A stretch of 64,000 nucleotides of DNA from Bacillota bacterium (lineage in GTDB: Bacteria; Bacillota; Clostridia; Lachnospirales; Lachnospiraceae). Made by a program: the position numbers and the translations under genes. Below the pieces are notes generated by a model that was not told where the DNA came from, made no database searches, and saw only the letters and a program-made list of their open reading frames with translations. Position 1 is the first letter of the stretch, and the number at the start of each line of letters is the position of its first letter. This document shows, one piece after another, positions 50,630 through 57,821 of the stretch. Location: positions 170,526-234,525 of the forward strand of contig JAEWAK010000031.1 of assembly GCA_023391695.1 (NCBI GenBank), given 5' to 3'.

Positions 50630-51391
50630 TTAATCCTCCAATGATAAATCCAGTTCTACCGGGCAATGATCGCTGCCCAGGGTTTCTTTATGAATGATAC
50701 TGTCCCGGATCCCGGATTTGATTTTTTCAGATACGATAAAATAATCGATACGCCATCCGACATTCTTTTCCCTTGCGTGGAACATGTAGGACCACCAGGT
50801 ATAGGCATCCTTTACATCGGGATACAGATAACGGAAGGAGTCCACAAAACCGCTGTTTAGAAGTTCGGTCATTTTGGCGCGTTCTTCATTGGAAAAACCA
50901 GCATTTCCCACGTTGGATTTCGCATTCTTCAAGTCTATTTCGTTATGGGCTACGTTTAAATCCCCGCATAGGATAACCGGTTTGACCTGATCCAGTTTAA
51001 GAAGATAATTACGGAAATCGTCCTCCCATTCCATGCGGTAACTAAGCCTTGCCAGTTCCCTCTGTGCATTTGGCGTATAGGCAGTTACCAGATAGAATTG
51101 TTCAAATTCCAGGGTAATTGCCCTGCCTTCATCATTATGCTTATCCAGGCCCAGGTCGTAGGCTACGGATAAAGGTTCTATTCTGGTGAATACCGCCGTA
51201 CCGGAATATCCTTTTTTGTTCGCACTGTTCCAATACTGGGTATATCCGGGAAAATTGATATCCGCCTGTTCCGGCTGCATCTTCGTCTCCTGTATACAGA
51301 ATACATCTGCGTCTGCCTGGCGGAAGAAGTCTTCAAAACCCTTGACCAGGCATGCCCTTAATCCATTCACATTCCATGATATTAATTTCAT
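50630..51391 (-). CDS. xthA: Exodeoxyribonuclease III / AP endonuclease
   Basis: Class II AP endonuclease and 3'-5' exonuclease in base excision repair. The 253 residues follow ExoIII: MKLISWNVNGLRACL, CIQETKMQ (catalytic Glu), GYSGTAVFTRI, ILCGDLNVAHNEIDL (Asp/Asn), WRIDYFIVS and GSDHCPVELDL (Asp-His). The ATG at 51391 lies 5 bases after TAGGAG. The sequence just upstream (minus-strand CAGATAGGAG) resembles the end of the 39-bp repeats, with a GCCC/GGGC hairpin at 51407-51422. It is the first gene of the xthA-HIT-cyclase group. Confidence 0.93.
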   Translation of the reverse strand: MKLISWNVNGLRACLVKGFEDFFRQADADVFCIQETKMQPEQADINFPGYTQYWNSANKKGYSGTAVFTRIEPLSVAYDLGLDKHNDEGRAITLEFEQFYLVTAYTPNAQRELARLSYRMEWEDDFRNYLLKLDQVKPVILCGDLNVAHNEIDLKNAKSNVGNAGFSNEERAKMTELLNSGFVDSFRYLYPDVKDAYTWWSYMFHAREKNVGWRIDYFIVSEKIKSGIRDSIIHKETLGSDHCPVELDLSLED

Positions 51392-51457
51392 ATTCGGCTC
51401 CTATCTGCCCTTACGATCGGGCGTGCTTTACTTTATATCCTTGGTCTTTTTATTGTT

Positions 51458-52108
51458 TTACTTATCCAATAATATGTTTTCCAGGTCCTTTACCGTCTCA
51501 GCTATGTACCCGGCCCCTGCCCGGGTCAATTCTTCCCTGCTGCCAAATCCGTATAAAACCCCGATGGAATCAATCTTATTTTGCTTTGCCCCTTCTATGT
51601 CATGAAGACGGTCACCTACCATTATGACCTCCTCTAAGTTGGTTATATGGTTCTTTTCAAGGGCATAGCGGATCACATCTCCTTTTTTGGAACGTTTGCT
51701 GTCCATGCTTGCACCGCAGATATCCTGAAAATACGGTTCCAGATGAAAATGTTCCATAATCAGCTTTGCAAACTTCTCCGGTTTGGAGGTGGCCATAATT
51801 AACTTTCTACCGGCACCTGTCAGCGCTTCCAATAACTCTTTGATGCCTTCATACTCATAGTTTTGATAAATACCGGTAACAGCAAAATATTCCCGGTACA
51901 ATTCTATACCACGTTCCGCTTCTTCTTCCGTAAAGTTCCAAAACTCCATAAGCCCATACTTTAAGGGCGGCCCGATATGCTTACACAGGGAGTCCAGGTC
52001 CTCCACCTCAATCCCCATATGATGCAAAGCATATTGAATGGACTTTGTAATTCCCTCTTTCGGATTGGTTATGGTTCCGTCTAAGTCAAATAGTATATAT
52101 TGTTTCAT
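51458..52108 (-). CDS. HAD family phosphatase (PGP/PpaX-like)
   Basis: A 216-residue haloacid dehalogenase-type phosphatase with the four motifs: LFDLDGTITNP (I, nucleophile Asp8), LIMATSKPEKFA (II), a Lys near SKKGDVIRYAL (III) and VIMVGDRLHDIEGAK (IV). The helical cap after motif I places it in subfamily IA with phosphoglycolate and pyrophosphate phosphatases. The substrate cannot be told from sequence. It ends 66 bases before the xthA start and could share a promoter with the gene upstream. Confidence 0.87.
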   Translation of the reverse strand: MKQYILFDLDGTITNPKEGITKSIQYALHHMGIEVEDLDSLCKHIGPPLKYGLMEFWNFTEEEAERGIELYREYFAVTGIYQNYEYEGIKELLEALTGAGRKLIMATSKPEKFAKLIMEHFHLEPYFQDICGASMDSKRSKKGDVIRYALEKNHITNLEEVIMVGDRLHDIEGAKQNKIDSIGVLYGFGSREELTRAGAGYIAETVKDLENILLDK

Positions 52109-52157
52109 TTGCCCTTTATCCTTTCCATGCTGTCACCCGTAAGCTGCCTTCTCTATG

Positions 52158-52679
52158 TTAATCATATAAACTGCTGTAATCATTAAGCCTTTTTGTAAGC
52201 AGGGTAAATATATCCTCTAAAGACATATCCTTTGCCTTATCCACCCGGATGGTAAAGGGGGGATTCTGGTTCCCTATGTTACTTTTGGCAATTCGCTGTT
52301 TCATCGGAGATAATTTATCCATAAAAAACTGCTCATCTTTTGGTACAACTCCGATTACTTTCTGTCCCATATTATTAATAATACAAAAACGCTCTATGTC
52401 CTGAAACGGTATATATCCCACGGAACTGCCAGACGAACTGTCTATTATTCCGTCAAAGGTTATAGTCAGCAAAGGTTTCCTTTGGAGGGCTCTGCCTAAA
52501 TAAATTAAAAAAGCGATGCCTGATACCAGCATGGATAATAACCCCAGCATCAATTGCAGAACTTTCTTTTCCCTCATACCCAGAACCCATGCTATAACCG
52601 ATATAATTAATACCAATAATCCAAATAACATTAGTTTTATCGTTTTCGATTGCTTCGCTTCGATTACGATTTTTTCCAC
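52158..52679 (-). CDS. STM3941-like membrane protein of unknown function
   Basis: A 173-residue protein with two membrane spans (about 16-33 and 38-60) and a C-terminal soluble domain of about 105 residues (LTITFDGIIDSSSGSSVGY ... LEDIFTLLTKRLNDY). The layout agrees with STM3941-family proteins found scattered in bacteria, whose role is unknown. The start is GTG with GGGAGG 8 bases upstream. A TATAAT lies about 35 bases upstream on the minus strand. It may be co-transcribed with the HAD gene 49 bases downstream. Confidence 0.65.
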   Translation of the reverse strand: MEKIVIEAKQSKTIKLMLFGLLVLIISVIAWVLGMREKKVLQLMLGLLSMLVSGIAFLIYLGRALQRKPLLTITFDGIIDSSSGSSVGYIPFQDIERFCIINNMGQKVIGVVPKDEQFFMDKLSPMKQRIAKSNIGNQNPPFTIRVDKAKDMSLEDIFTLLTKRLNDYSSLYD

Positions 52680-52954
52680 AAGAAAACCTCCCTAAATTAA
52701 AGAAACCCTACTATTATAAACCATTGTATATTATTTTAAAGGTTAATATGAAAAAAAGCAAGCAAACAAGGGATTATTTTCATGACAAACCTATGAATGA
52801 ACATTTTGTTAACATTATATGAATTTCCGGTATCTCCTCATTACCTCCTTCCATTTGCAAAGATCTTTATAAACCAGCCGGAAAATTCAGCTTTCTCCTC
52901 AAACTGGGGATAAAACTTTTATGGGAGATTCTGTGGATGCCTGTTTCATTTTCA

Positions 52955-52983
52955 TTGACGATAAGAAAACTGTTTAGTATACT
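52955..52983 (+). promoter_or_regulatory. Promoter of the HAD-ogt operon
   Basis: TTGACG (52955-52960) and TATACT (52978-52983) are separated by 17 bases. In the 337-base spacer the only other candidate is a 24-codon frame at 52748-52822 (MKKSKQTRDYFHDKP...) with AAAGG before its ATG, too weak to call a gene. Confidence 0.65.
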
Positions 52984-53016
52984 GAAATAATAGTATAAGA
53001 GAAAGGTTCGCTTTAA

Positions 53017-53844
53017 ATGAGAACTTTATATGTATCCGATTTAGATGGAACTTTATTAAATAAAGATGCGGAATTATCCCCATATACCATAGAAACCTTA
53101 AACCGTTTAATTCAAAAAGGCATGGAATTTACCGTCGCAACAGCCAGGAGTTCCGGTACGGCAGACCGTATTTTAAAGGAACTGTCCCTACCCCTGCCCG
53201 TAATCCTAATGAATGGGGTTTTAATCTATGATACCTTATCCAGGCACTATAGTAAGGTGGAGTATTTATCGGAGGACAATCTGGCTTTTATCCATAAAGT
53301 ATTAAAAGACTCCGGGTTAGCCGGTTTTATGTATGAGGTAAAGGACCATGTTCTGACAACCTATTATGAAAGGCTTGCCAATGAGGCCCAGAAGGATTTT
53401 TATGAGGAACGTGCAACGAAGTATCACAAGATCTTTACCCAGGTACCTGATTTTACTCTGGTCAACAGGGAACACATCATTTACTTCGCCCTTCTTGATA
53501 CCAGGGAACATTTGGAACCCGCATACCAAATACTGAAAAACCGCAGGGATATTGCCCTGGCTTATTATAAAGATATCTATTGTGAGGAAGATATATGGTA
53601 TCTTGAGATTTTCAGTGCCGATGCTACCAAATACAACGCCGTACAATACCTTAGGCAGAAATATGGCTTTGATAAAATCGTCGGTTTCGGAGATAATTTA
53701 AATGATCTGCCGCTATTTAAGGCCTGTGAAATAACCTGCGCCGTAAATAATGCAAAAGACGAATTGAAGGCCGCCGCCACCCATATTATCGGAAGTAATA
53801 CGGAAGATGGGGTCGCCAGATGGTTAAGGAGGAATTTTTCATGA
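53017..53844 (+). CDS. Cof-type HAD phosphatase
   Basis: A 275-residue HAD hydrolase of the Cof (IIB) subfamily: YVSDLDGTLLNKDAELS (motif I, Asp8), TVATARSSGTA (II), a cap domain of about 100 residues and KIVGFGDNLNDLPLFKACE (IV). Members dephosphorylate sugar phosphates or flavin/pyridoxal phosphates. A GAAAGG site precedes the ATG. The stop codon TGA overlaps the next gene's ATG (ATGA), so translation is coupled to the alkyltransferase. Substrate unknown. Confidence 0.9.
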   Translation: MRTLYVSDLDGTLLNKDAELSPYTIETLNRLIQKGMEFTVATARSSGTADRILKELSLPLPVILMNGVLIYDTLSRHYSKVEYLSEDNLAFIHKVLKDSGLAGFMYEVKDHVLTTYYERLANEAQKDFYEERATKYHKIFTQVPDFTLVNREHIIYFALLDTREHLEPAYQILKNRRDIALAYYKDIYCEEDIWYLEIFSADATKYNAVQYLRQKYGFDKIVGFGDNLNDLPLFKACEITCAVNNAKDELKAAATHIIGSNTEDGVARWLRRNFS

Positions 53845-54308
53845 CAAATACTTATTTTTATGAAACCAGCATCGGAAAAATAGGCATTACGGAAAACGGC
53901 ACCGGAATCACACAGCTTACTTTTTCGGAAAATAGCATTCCGACGGGAACGGAAATGAAAGAAACGCCCCTTTTAGCTGAAGCCGCAAAACAGTTAAGGG
54001 AATATTTATCCGGAACAAGAACCGATTTCCGGCTGCCCCTTATACCGGAAGGTACCGAATTTCAGAAGAAAGTCTGGAATGTGCTAAAGACCATCCCTTA
54101 CGGGGAGACATTAAGTTATAAGCAGGTTGCCGAAGCCGCAGGCAATCCGAAAGCGTGCCGCGCCGTAGGCATGGCAAATAACAGGAATCCCATTGCCATA
54201 TTCATTCCCTGCCACCGTGTAATTGGAGCAAATGGAAAACTGGTGGGATATGGAGGCGGAATGGACCGGAAAGAACATTTACTGGAAATTGAAAAAAGTA
54301 AGAAATAA
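53841..54308 (+). CDS. ogt: Methylated-DNA--[protein]-cysteine S-methyltransferase
   Basis: Suicide repair protein that removes alkyl groups from O6-alkylguanine in DNA. ATG 53841 (155 aa) has AAGGAGG 9 bases upstream and overlaps the previous stop as ATGA; an upstream ATG at 53820 precedes that site. The DNA-binding helix-turn-helix (LSYKQVAEAAGNPKACRAVG) is followed by the active site IPCHRVIG with Cys124. The N-terminal half is a short RNase H-like fold. Both the catalytic Cys and the asparagine hinge (MANNRNP) are present. Confidence 0.95.
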   Translation: MTNTYFYETSIGKIGITENGTGITQLTFSENSIPTGTEMKETPLLAEAAKQLREYLSGTRTDFRLPLIPEGTEFQKKVWNVLKTIPYGETLSYKQVAEAAGNPKACRAVGMANNRNPIAIFIPCHRVIGANGKLVGYGGGMDRKEHLLEIEKSKK

Positions 54309-54432
54309 TATAAAATCGAAATAACTTGCCAAATTCTTCGAAAGCGGTTAAACTGTATTTCGAGTTTGATTTTAATACTTTTATGGGTAATTCCTGACCT
54401 TTATAGCCGGCCTGCCCATTACAGGAGATATT

Positions 54433-55674
54433 ATGGAGAATTTAGCAAAGCAATTAACAATAAAATATGCTTTATTGCAAAGCACCTATTGGATCAGCCA
54501 GTGTGCCATCTACAGTTTTGCAGCTGTTTACCTGCACTCCAAAAATTTTAATAATATACAGGTTGGCACCGTCCTTGCCCTGGCTGCCATCCTATCCATC
54601 GTGCTGCAGCCTGTCATAGCAGCCTTTGCCGATAAAACCAATAAAATATCCCTGCGGTATATTGTTATTGCACTTATGGTTATTGTTTTTTTACTGGCTT
54701 TTTTATTATACATATTACCGGATTCTTTCCTTATTATTGCAGTATTGTATGTTTTAATCAATGCGTTTTCCTTTACCCTGAATCCACTGTTCAATTCCCT
54801 GGCACTGGAATATATGAACCGGGGAATTCCCATGAACTATGGACTTGCAAGAGGTACCGGTTCCATTGCTTTTGCAGTTATGTCATATTTACTGGGTCTT
54901 TTTGTTAACCGTTTTGGTGCAGGAATTTTATTATCCGTATTTTTGACAACTTATTGCCTCGCCATATTGTCCGCTGTGAATTTTAAAATTGAACTGCCCA
55001 AGTCAATCCTTTCGGCGGACTTAAATCCCGGTTCCCTGGTTTCCATAACCAGAGAGGATTCCGGTGTACAGGAAAATGTTCCGGCAGGTATACTGGCCTT
55101 TTTTTCCAAGTACAGGAAATTCACCTTCTTTTTAATCGGAACCGCAATGATTTATTATTCCCACAGCCTTATTAACACCTATCTGATCAACATTATGGAG
55201 AATGTAGGGGGCGGCAGTACGGATATGGGAATCTCCCTGTCCATTGCGGCAGCCCTGGAATTGCCGGTCATGGCCGGTTTTATATACATCATAAAAAAGA
55301 TAAAGTGCAGTAAACTGGTTACTGTGGCTGCATTTTTTTTCCTGATAAAAACAATGATTACCTGGCTTGCCCCAAATGTCATTACGGTACACTTATCCCA
55401 GTTCTGCCAGCTGCTGTCCTATGCCGTCTTTACCCCCGCATCCGTCTACTATGTCAATTCCATCGTAGATGACCGTGACAAGGTAAAAGGCCAGGCCATG
55501 CTTGGAGTAGCAACCATAGGGGTTGCCGGATCCATTGCCAATATAACCGGCGGAAAAATTCTGGATACCCTGGGTGTCTCCCATATGCTCCTGCTTGGAA
55601 CCCTTGTTTCCGCCGCCGGGTTTCTGACCGTATTCTTTTCAACAGAACGAAATATGGAAAAAGCAGCAGATTGA
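54433..55674 (+). CDS. MFS transporter (MFS_1_like)
   Basis: A 413-residue permease with twelve spans in two halves, a central loop around 175-210 and short termini. The N-terminal STYWISQCAIYSFAAVYLHS and LGLFVNRFGAGILLS segments resemble MFS_1_like proteins related to nucleoside/oligosaccharide:H+ symporters. The substrate is not evident. An AGGAGATATT site precedes the ATG. It is a single gene, with the bidirectional terminator at 55687-55738 immediately downstream. Confidence 0.85.
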   Translation: MENLAKQLTIKYALLQSTYWISQCAIYSFAAVYLHSKNFNNIQVGTVLALAAILSIVLQPVIAAFADKTNKISLRYIVIALMVIVFLLAFLLYILPDSFLIIAVLYVLINAFSFTLNPLFNSLALEYMNRGIPMNYGLARGTGSIAFAVMSYLLGLFVNRFGAGILLSVFLTTYCLAILSAVNFKIELPKSILSADLNPGSLVSITREDSGVQENVPAGILAFFSKYRKFTFFLIGTAMIYYSHSLINTYLINIMENVGGGSTDMGISLSIAAALELPVMAGFIYIIKKIKCSKLVTVAAFFFLIKTMITWLAPNVITVHLSQFCQLLSYAVFTPASVYYVNSIVDDRDKVKGQAMLGVATIGVAGSIANITGGKILDTLGVSHMLLLGTLVSAAGFLTVFFSTERNMEKAAD

Positions 55675-55686
55675 TTTCAACAAAAA

Positions 55687-55738
55687 TTCCCTTATAACGC
55701 AGCATTTTCCATATACGCCGCGTTATAAGGGAACTTTT
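55687..55738. terminator. Bidirectional terminator between convergent genes
   Basis: TTCCCTTATAACGC (55687-55700) and GCGTTATAAGGGAA (55720-55733) are perfect 14-bp arms. CTTTTT follows on the plus strand, and TTTTTG on the minus strand. Confidence 0.88.
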
Positions 55739-55755
55739 TAGCCATCTGCCTTTAG

Positions 55756-56340
55756 TTAACGGATTTGTGAATGCCTGCGTACTCTTTTGACGCTGGCCGG
55801 TATGGAAACGATACTTTGCAGCGGATTCCACACAAGCAATGCAATGGTATAATCAATCATGCTGTGAATAACAGTGCCTAATCCGACAAGTCCGACTACG
55901 GTAAATAAATATCCTTTTTCATAATATATGCTGGTCATTCCGCTTCCCAAATAGAAGAAGGTAACAACCCCTACTTCGAATACAGCATGAATTAATGATA
56001 CAAATAAACCGAAGACAGCCGTACTTTTCGTGGAATTAAGAAGGCTTCCGTTTTTCTTCAGGATAAACGCGCCCACGGTTGCAAATACAATATGGCTTAA
56101 AGCCCGAAGTACGATAACAATCGGAAAGCCGGATATTAAAAAGCCAATGCCGCTGATCAGCGCCACCGCTATTGCAACATAAGGAGAAATAAACATGGCA
56201 ATAAAAACAGGTACATGACTCGCCAAAGTAAAAGACGCGGGTCCTATTATAATTTTGGGTGCAAACATGGGAATCAGTATTCCGATTGCACTGAGCAATG
56301 CGGCTGTTGTCATTAATTGTATCTTATTTCTTTGTTTCAT
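55756..56340 (-). CDS. ECF transporter S component, NiaX-like
   Basis: Substrate-binding membrane subunit of an energy-coupling-factor vitamin importer. ATG 56340 (194 aa) lies after TTGGGAGG, while the upstream ATG at 56400 has no site. About six spans; the block IGPASFTLASHVPVFIAMF and GFPIVIVLRALSHIVFA matches niacin-type S components (NiaX) as I remember them, so nicotinate or a similar vitamin is the likely cargo. The shared ECF module (EcfA1, EcfA2, EcfT) is not in this window. It has a strong promoter with operator-like repeats. Confidence 0.8.
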   Translation of the reverse strand: MKQRNKIQLMTTAALLSAIGILIPMFAPKIIIGPASFTLASHVPVFIAMFISPYVAIAVALISGIGFLISGFPIVIVLRALSHIVFATVGAFILKKNGSLLNSTKSTAVFGLFVSLIHAVFEVGVVTFFYLGSGMTSIYYEKGYLFTVVGLVGLGTVIHSMIDYTIALLVWNPLQSIVSIPASVKRVRRHSQIR

Positions 56341-56408
56341 ATAAATCCTCCCAACTTTCTGATTTTTCAATATGGTCTTCCGGCTTAAGACGCCCGGCAT
56401 CAGTCAAT

Positions 56409-56469
56409 ATACCTGTCTTGTCACCTGTAATGTCAAACGTATTGTAGCGTATATAAACACAAATGTCAA
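56409..56469 (-). promoter_or_regulatory. Promoter and NiaR-like operator of the ECF S gene
   Basis: On the minus strand TTGACA (56464-56469) and TACAAT (56441-56446) are 17 bases apart. Right after the -10, TTACAGGTGACAAGACAGGT contains ACAGGT twice, 12 bases apart. NiaR sites in Firmicutes contain ACAGGTGTC-type halves, so control by a niacin-responsive repressor is plausible. The leader (about 95 bases) also has a GCCGG/CCGGC stem near 56385 but no known riboswitch fold. Confidence 0.5.
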
Positions 56470-56652
56470 GGGTAATTATTATGAAATAAATCCGAATGAC
56501 AGCCGGGAATCTTCAGTTTGATAATATTACAGTTAAATTTTATAAAAATTTCATATAATTAGTAATTTAATTATTGAAAATAGAATCAATTAGCTTTATA
56601 ATAAATAGGTAAGAAATTTTTAGCTCATTTATTAATTTTTAACTTATTACCC

Positions 56653-56723
56653 GCGGATATAGTTTAATGGTAAAATGCTAGCTTCCCAAGCTTGTGTTGC
56701 GGGTTCGATTCCCGTTATCCGCT
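56653..56723 (+). tRNA. tRNA-Gly(CCC)
   Basis: Acceptor arms GCGGATA and TATCCGC pair fully, the T-arm is GCGGG-TTCGATT-CCCGT, and the anticodon loop TTCCCAA gives CCC. One T-T mismatch lies in the anticodon stem. CCA is not encoded. The 71-base length is right for glycine tRNA. Confidence 0.93.
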
Positions 56724-56742
56724 GTCCTATCCTAGACCTATA

Positions 56743-56790
56743 AAACACGCTACGTGCTGATAAATTAAGGCATGAAGCGTGTTTTTATTT
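56743..56790 (+). terminator. Terminator of the tRNA-Gly transcript
   Basis: AAACACGCT (56743-56751) pairs with AGCGTGTTT (56776-56784), followed by TTATTTTTC. Confidence 0.8.
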
Positions 56791-56818
56791 TTCTTAAAAA
56801 GTCATGGCTTTTCTTGCC

Positions 56819-56860
56819 GTGTTGCATATTTTCTTAACTATGCAACACGAAATGCAACAC
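56819..56860. repeat. Inverted and direct TGCAACAC repeats next to the tRNA
   Basis: GTGTTGCATA (56819-56828) and TATGCAACAC (56839-56848) form a hairpin, and ATGCAACACGA occurs again at 56852-56862. Such repeats beside a tRNA gene can be integrase arm or core sites, but no integrase gene is present. The region 56864-57000 shows nothing else I recognise. Confidence 0.45.
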
Positions 56861-57001
56861 GAATTCGGGTAATTCTTTATTGACAAAATAGGAATATATC
56901 CCATACTATAGGTGAAATATTACATGGGAGGGTTATGACGTTTATTTAGATTAAGCCAAGCATATGTATTTTATCTATAATTGCTAATTGAGCAAATAAA
57001 A

Positions 57002-57030
57002 AAGCCGCCCTATAGCAATAAGGACGGCTT
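57002..57030 (-). terminator. Minus-strand terminator without an adjacent gene
   Basis: AAGCCGCCCT (57002-57011) and AGGACGGCTT (57021-57030) pair with one mismatch, and the minus strand continues with TTTTTTATTT. The nearest intact minus-strand gene stops at 57822, so this probably served a gene now lost. Confidence 0.65.
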
Positions 57031-57126
57031 AGTATGTATAAATAAAAATCATATAGGGGAGGCAATATAATAATTAAAACTCAGTAACTTTTAACTATTT
57101 ATGTTAAAGTTGATAAATATATATTA

Positions 57127-57312
57127 TTGCAGTGGATTATAAATCAAAAGATGGAGGAAGCAAAAAACCTTCTTAAGAACTCCACCTATTCCACATCAGA
57201 GATTTCAGAAATGCTTGGATTCAATAGTCTTTCATACTTTGCAAAATTATTCAGAAAAAAATATGGCTGTACTCCCAGAGAATTCAGGGAACAATATACC
57301 ACGGATGTATGA
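57127..57312 (+). pseudogene. AraC-family regulator, C-terminal fragment
   Basis: Sixty-one codons encode the second helix-turn-helix of an AraC-type regulator: LQWIINQKMEEAKNLL then STSEISEMLGFNSLSYFAKLF and KKYGCTPREFRE. Normal proteins have at least 100 further DNA-binding residues upstream. Here an in-frame TAA lies at 57085-57087 and the 14 codons between are not AraC-like. Only a weak TTG could serve as start. It is a truncated remnant. Confidence 0.8.
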
Positions 57313-57597
57313 CTGATAACTTCAAGACTTAATACAACCATTAGTTTTCCTCTTCGATTTGATCTTAAGCAGCAAACATTTCAGATTTTACTTACGAAAC
57401 CATTTTTTAAATTTACTAATTCGCTCTTATCCACTTTTATTTTCACATCATTCTTTCATATATGATAAAGAAAACAAAAAAAAGCACATCCAGAAACTGG
57501 TTGCACTATACTATCTAAATTCCTCCTCTACATCGTACGATTATAGCCAGTTGGGAAAAAGCCACAGCTTTGATTTCCCCAACCGGCTACCGTACCG

Positions 57598-57732
57598 CTA
57601 TATATAGAAGCAGCCGAATGCTCCATCAATGGCAAAGTCTGAACCTGTTATAAAATCACTGCCGTTGGCAGCTCAGCGTGAATCGGCCAAATGCATTGTC
57701 GCCTGCCGGATAAAACAGCATTTGCCGGAAGC
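57598..57732 (-). pseudogene. Short-chain dehydrogenase/reductase, C-terminal remnant
   Basis: The minus strand ends with DFITGSDFAIDGAFGCF and a TAG at 57598-57600, the typical C-terminus of SDR family dehydrogenases. Upstream in the same frame RQATMHLADSR is interrupted by TGA at 57673-57675, and nothing SDR-like continues beyond 57733. Frame and stops show a decayed gene. The remaining bases of the 509-base spacer, 57313-57597, show only a GGTTGGGGAAA/TTTTTCCCAACT imperfect hairpin near 57548-57585. Confidence 0.6.
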
Positions 57733-57821
57733 TCATTCGTACGAGCCTAATCTGACCAGAGGTGCCATAGAACTCCTAAAAATAAATATTGTCACCTCGT
57801 CATAGTGAATTTCCTATTCCG

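Noticed and set aside
52748..52822. 24-codon small protein
   Set aside because: AAAGG before the ATG is suggestive, but there is no promoter, family or conservation evidence.
56341..56440. Known riboswitch in the ECF S-component leader
   Set aside because: The leader has a GC stem but does not match the THF, TPP, preQ1 or FMN consensus as far as I can judge.
57359..57607. Plus-strand frame of 82 codons near the SDR remnant
   Set aside because: No ribosome binding site, composition not coding-like, and it overlaps the end of the minus-strand SDR remnant.
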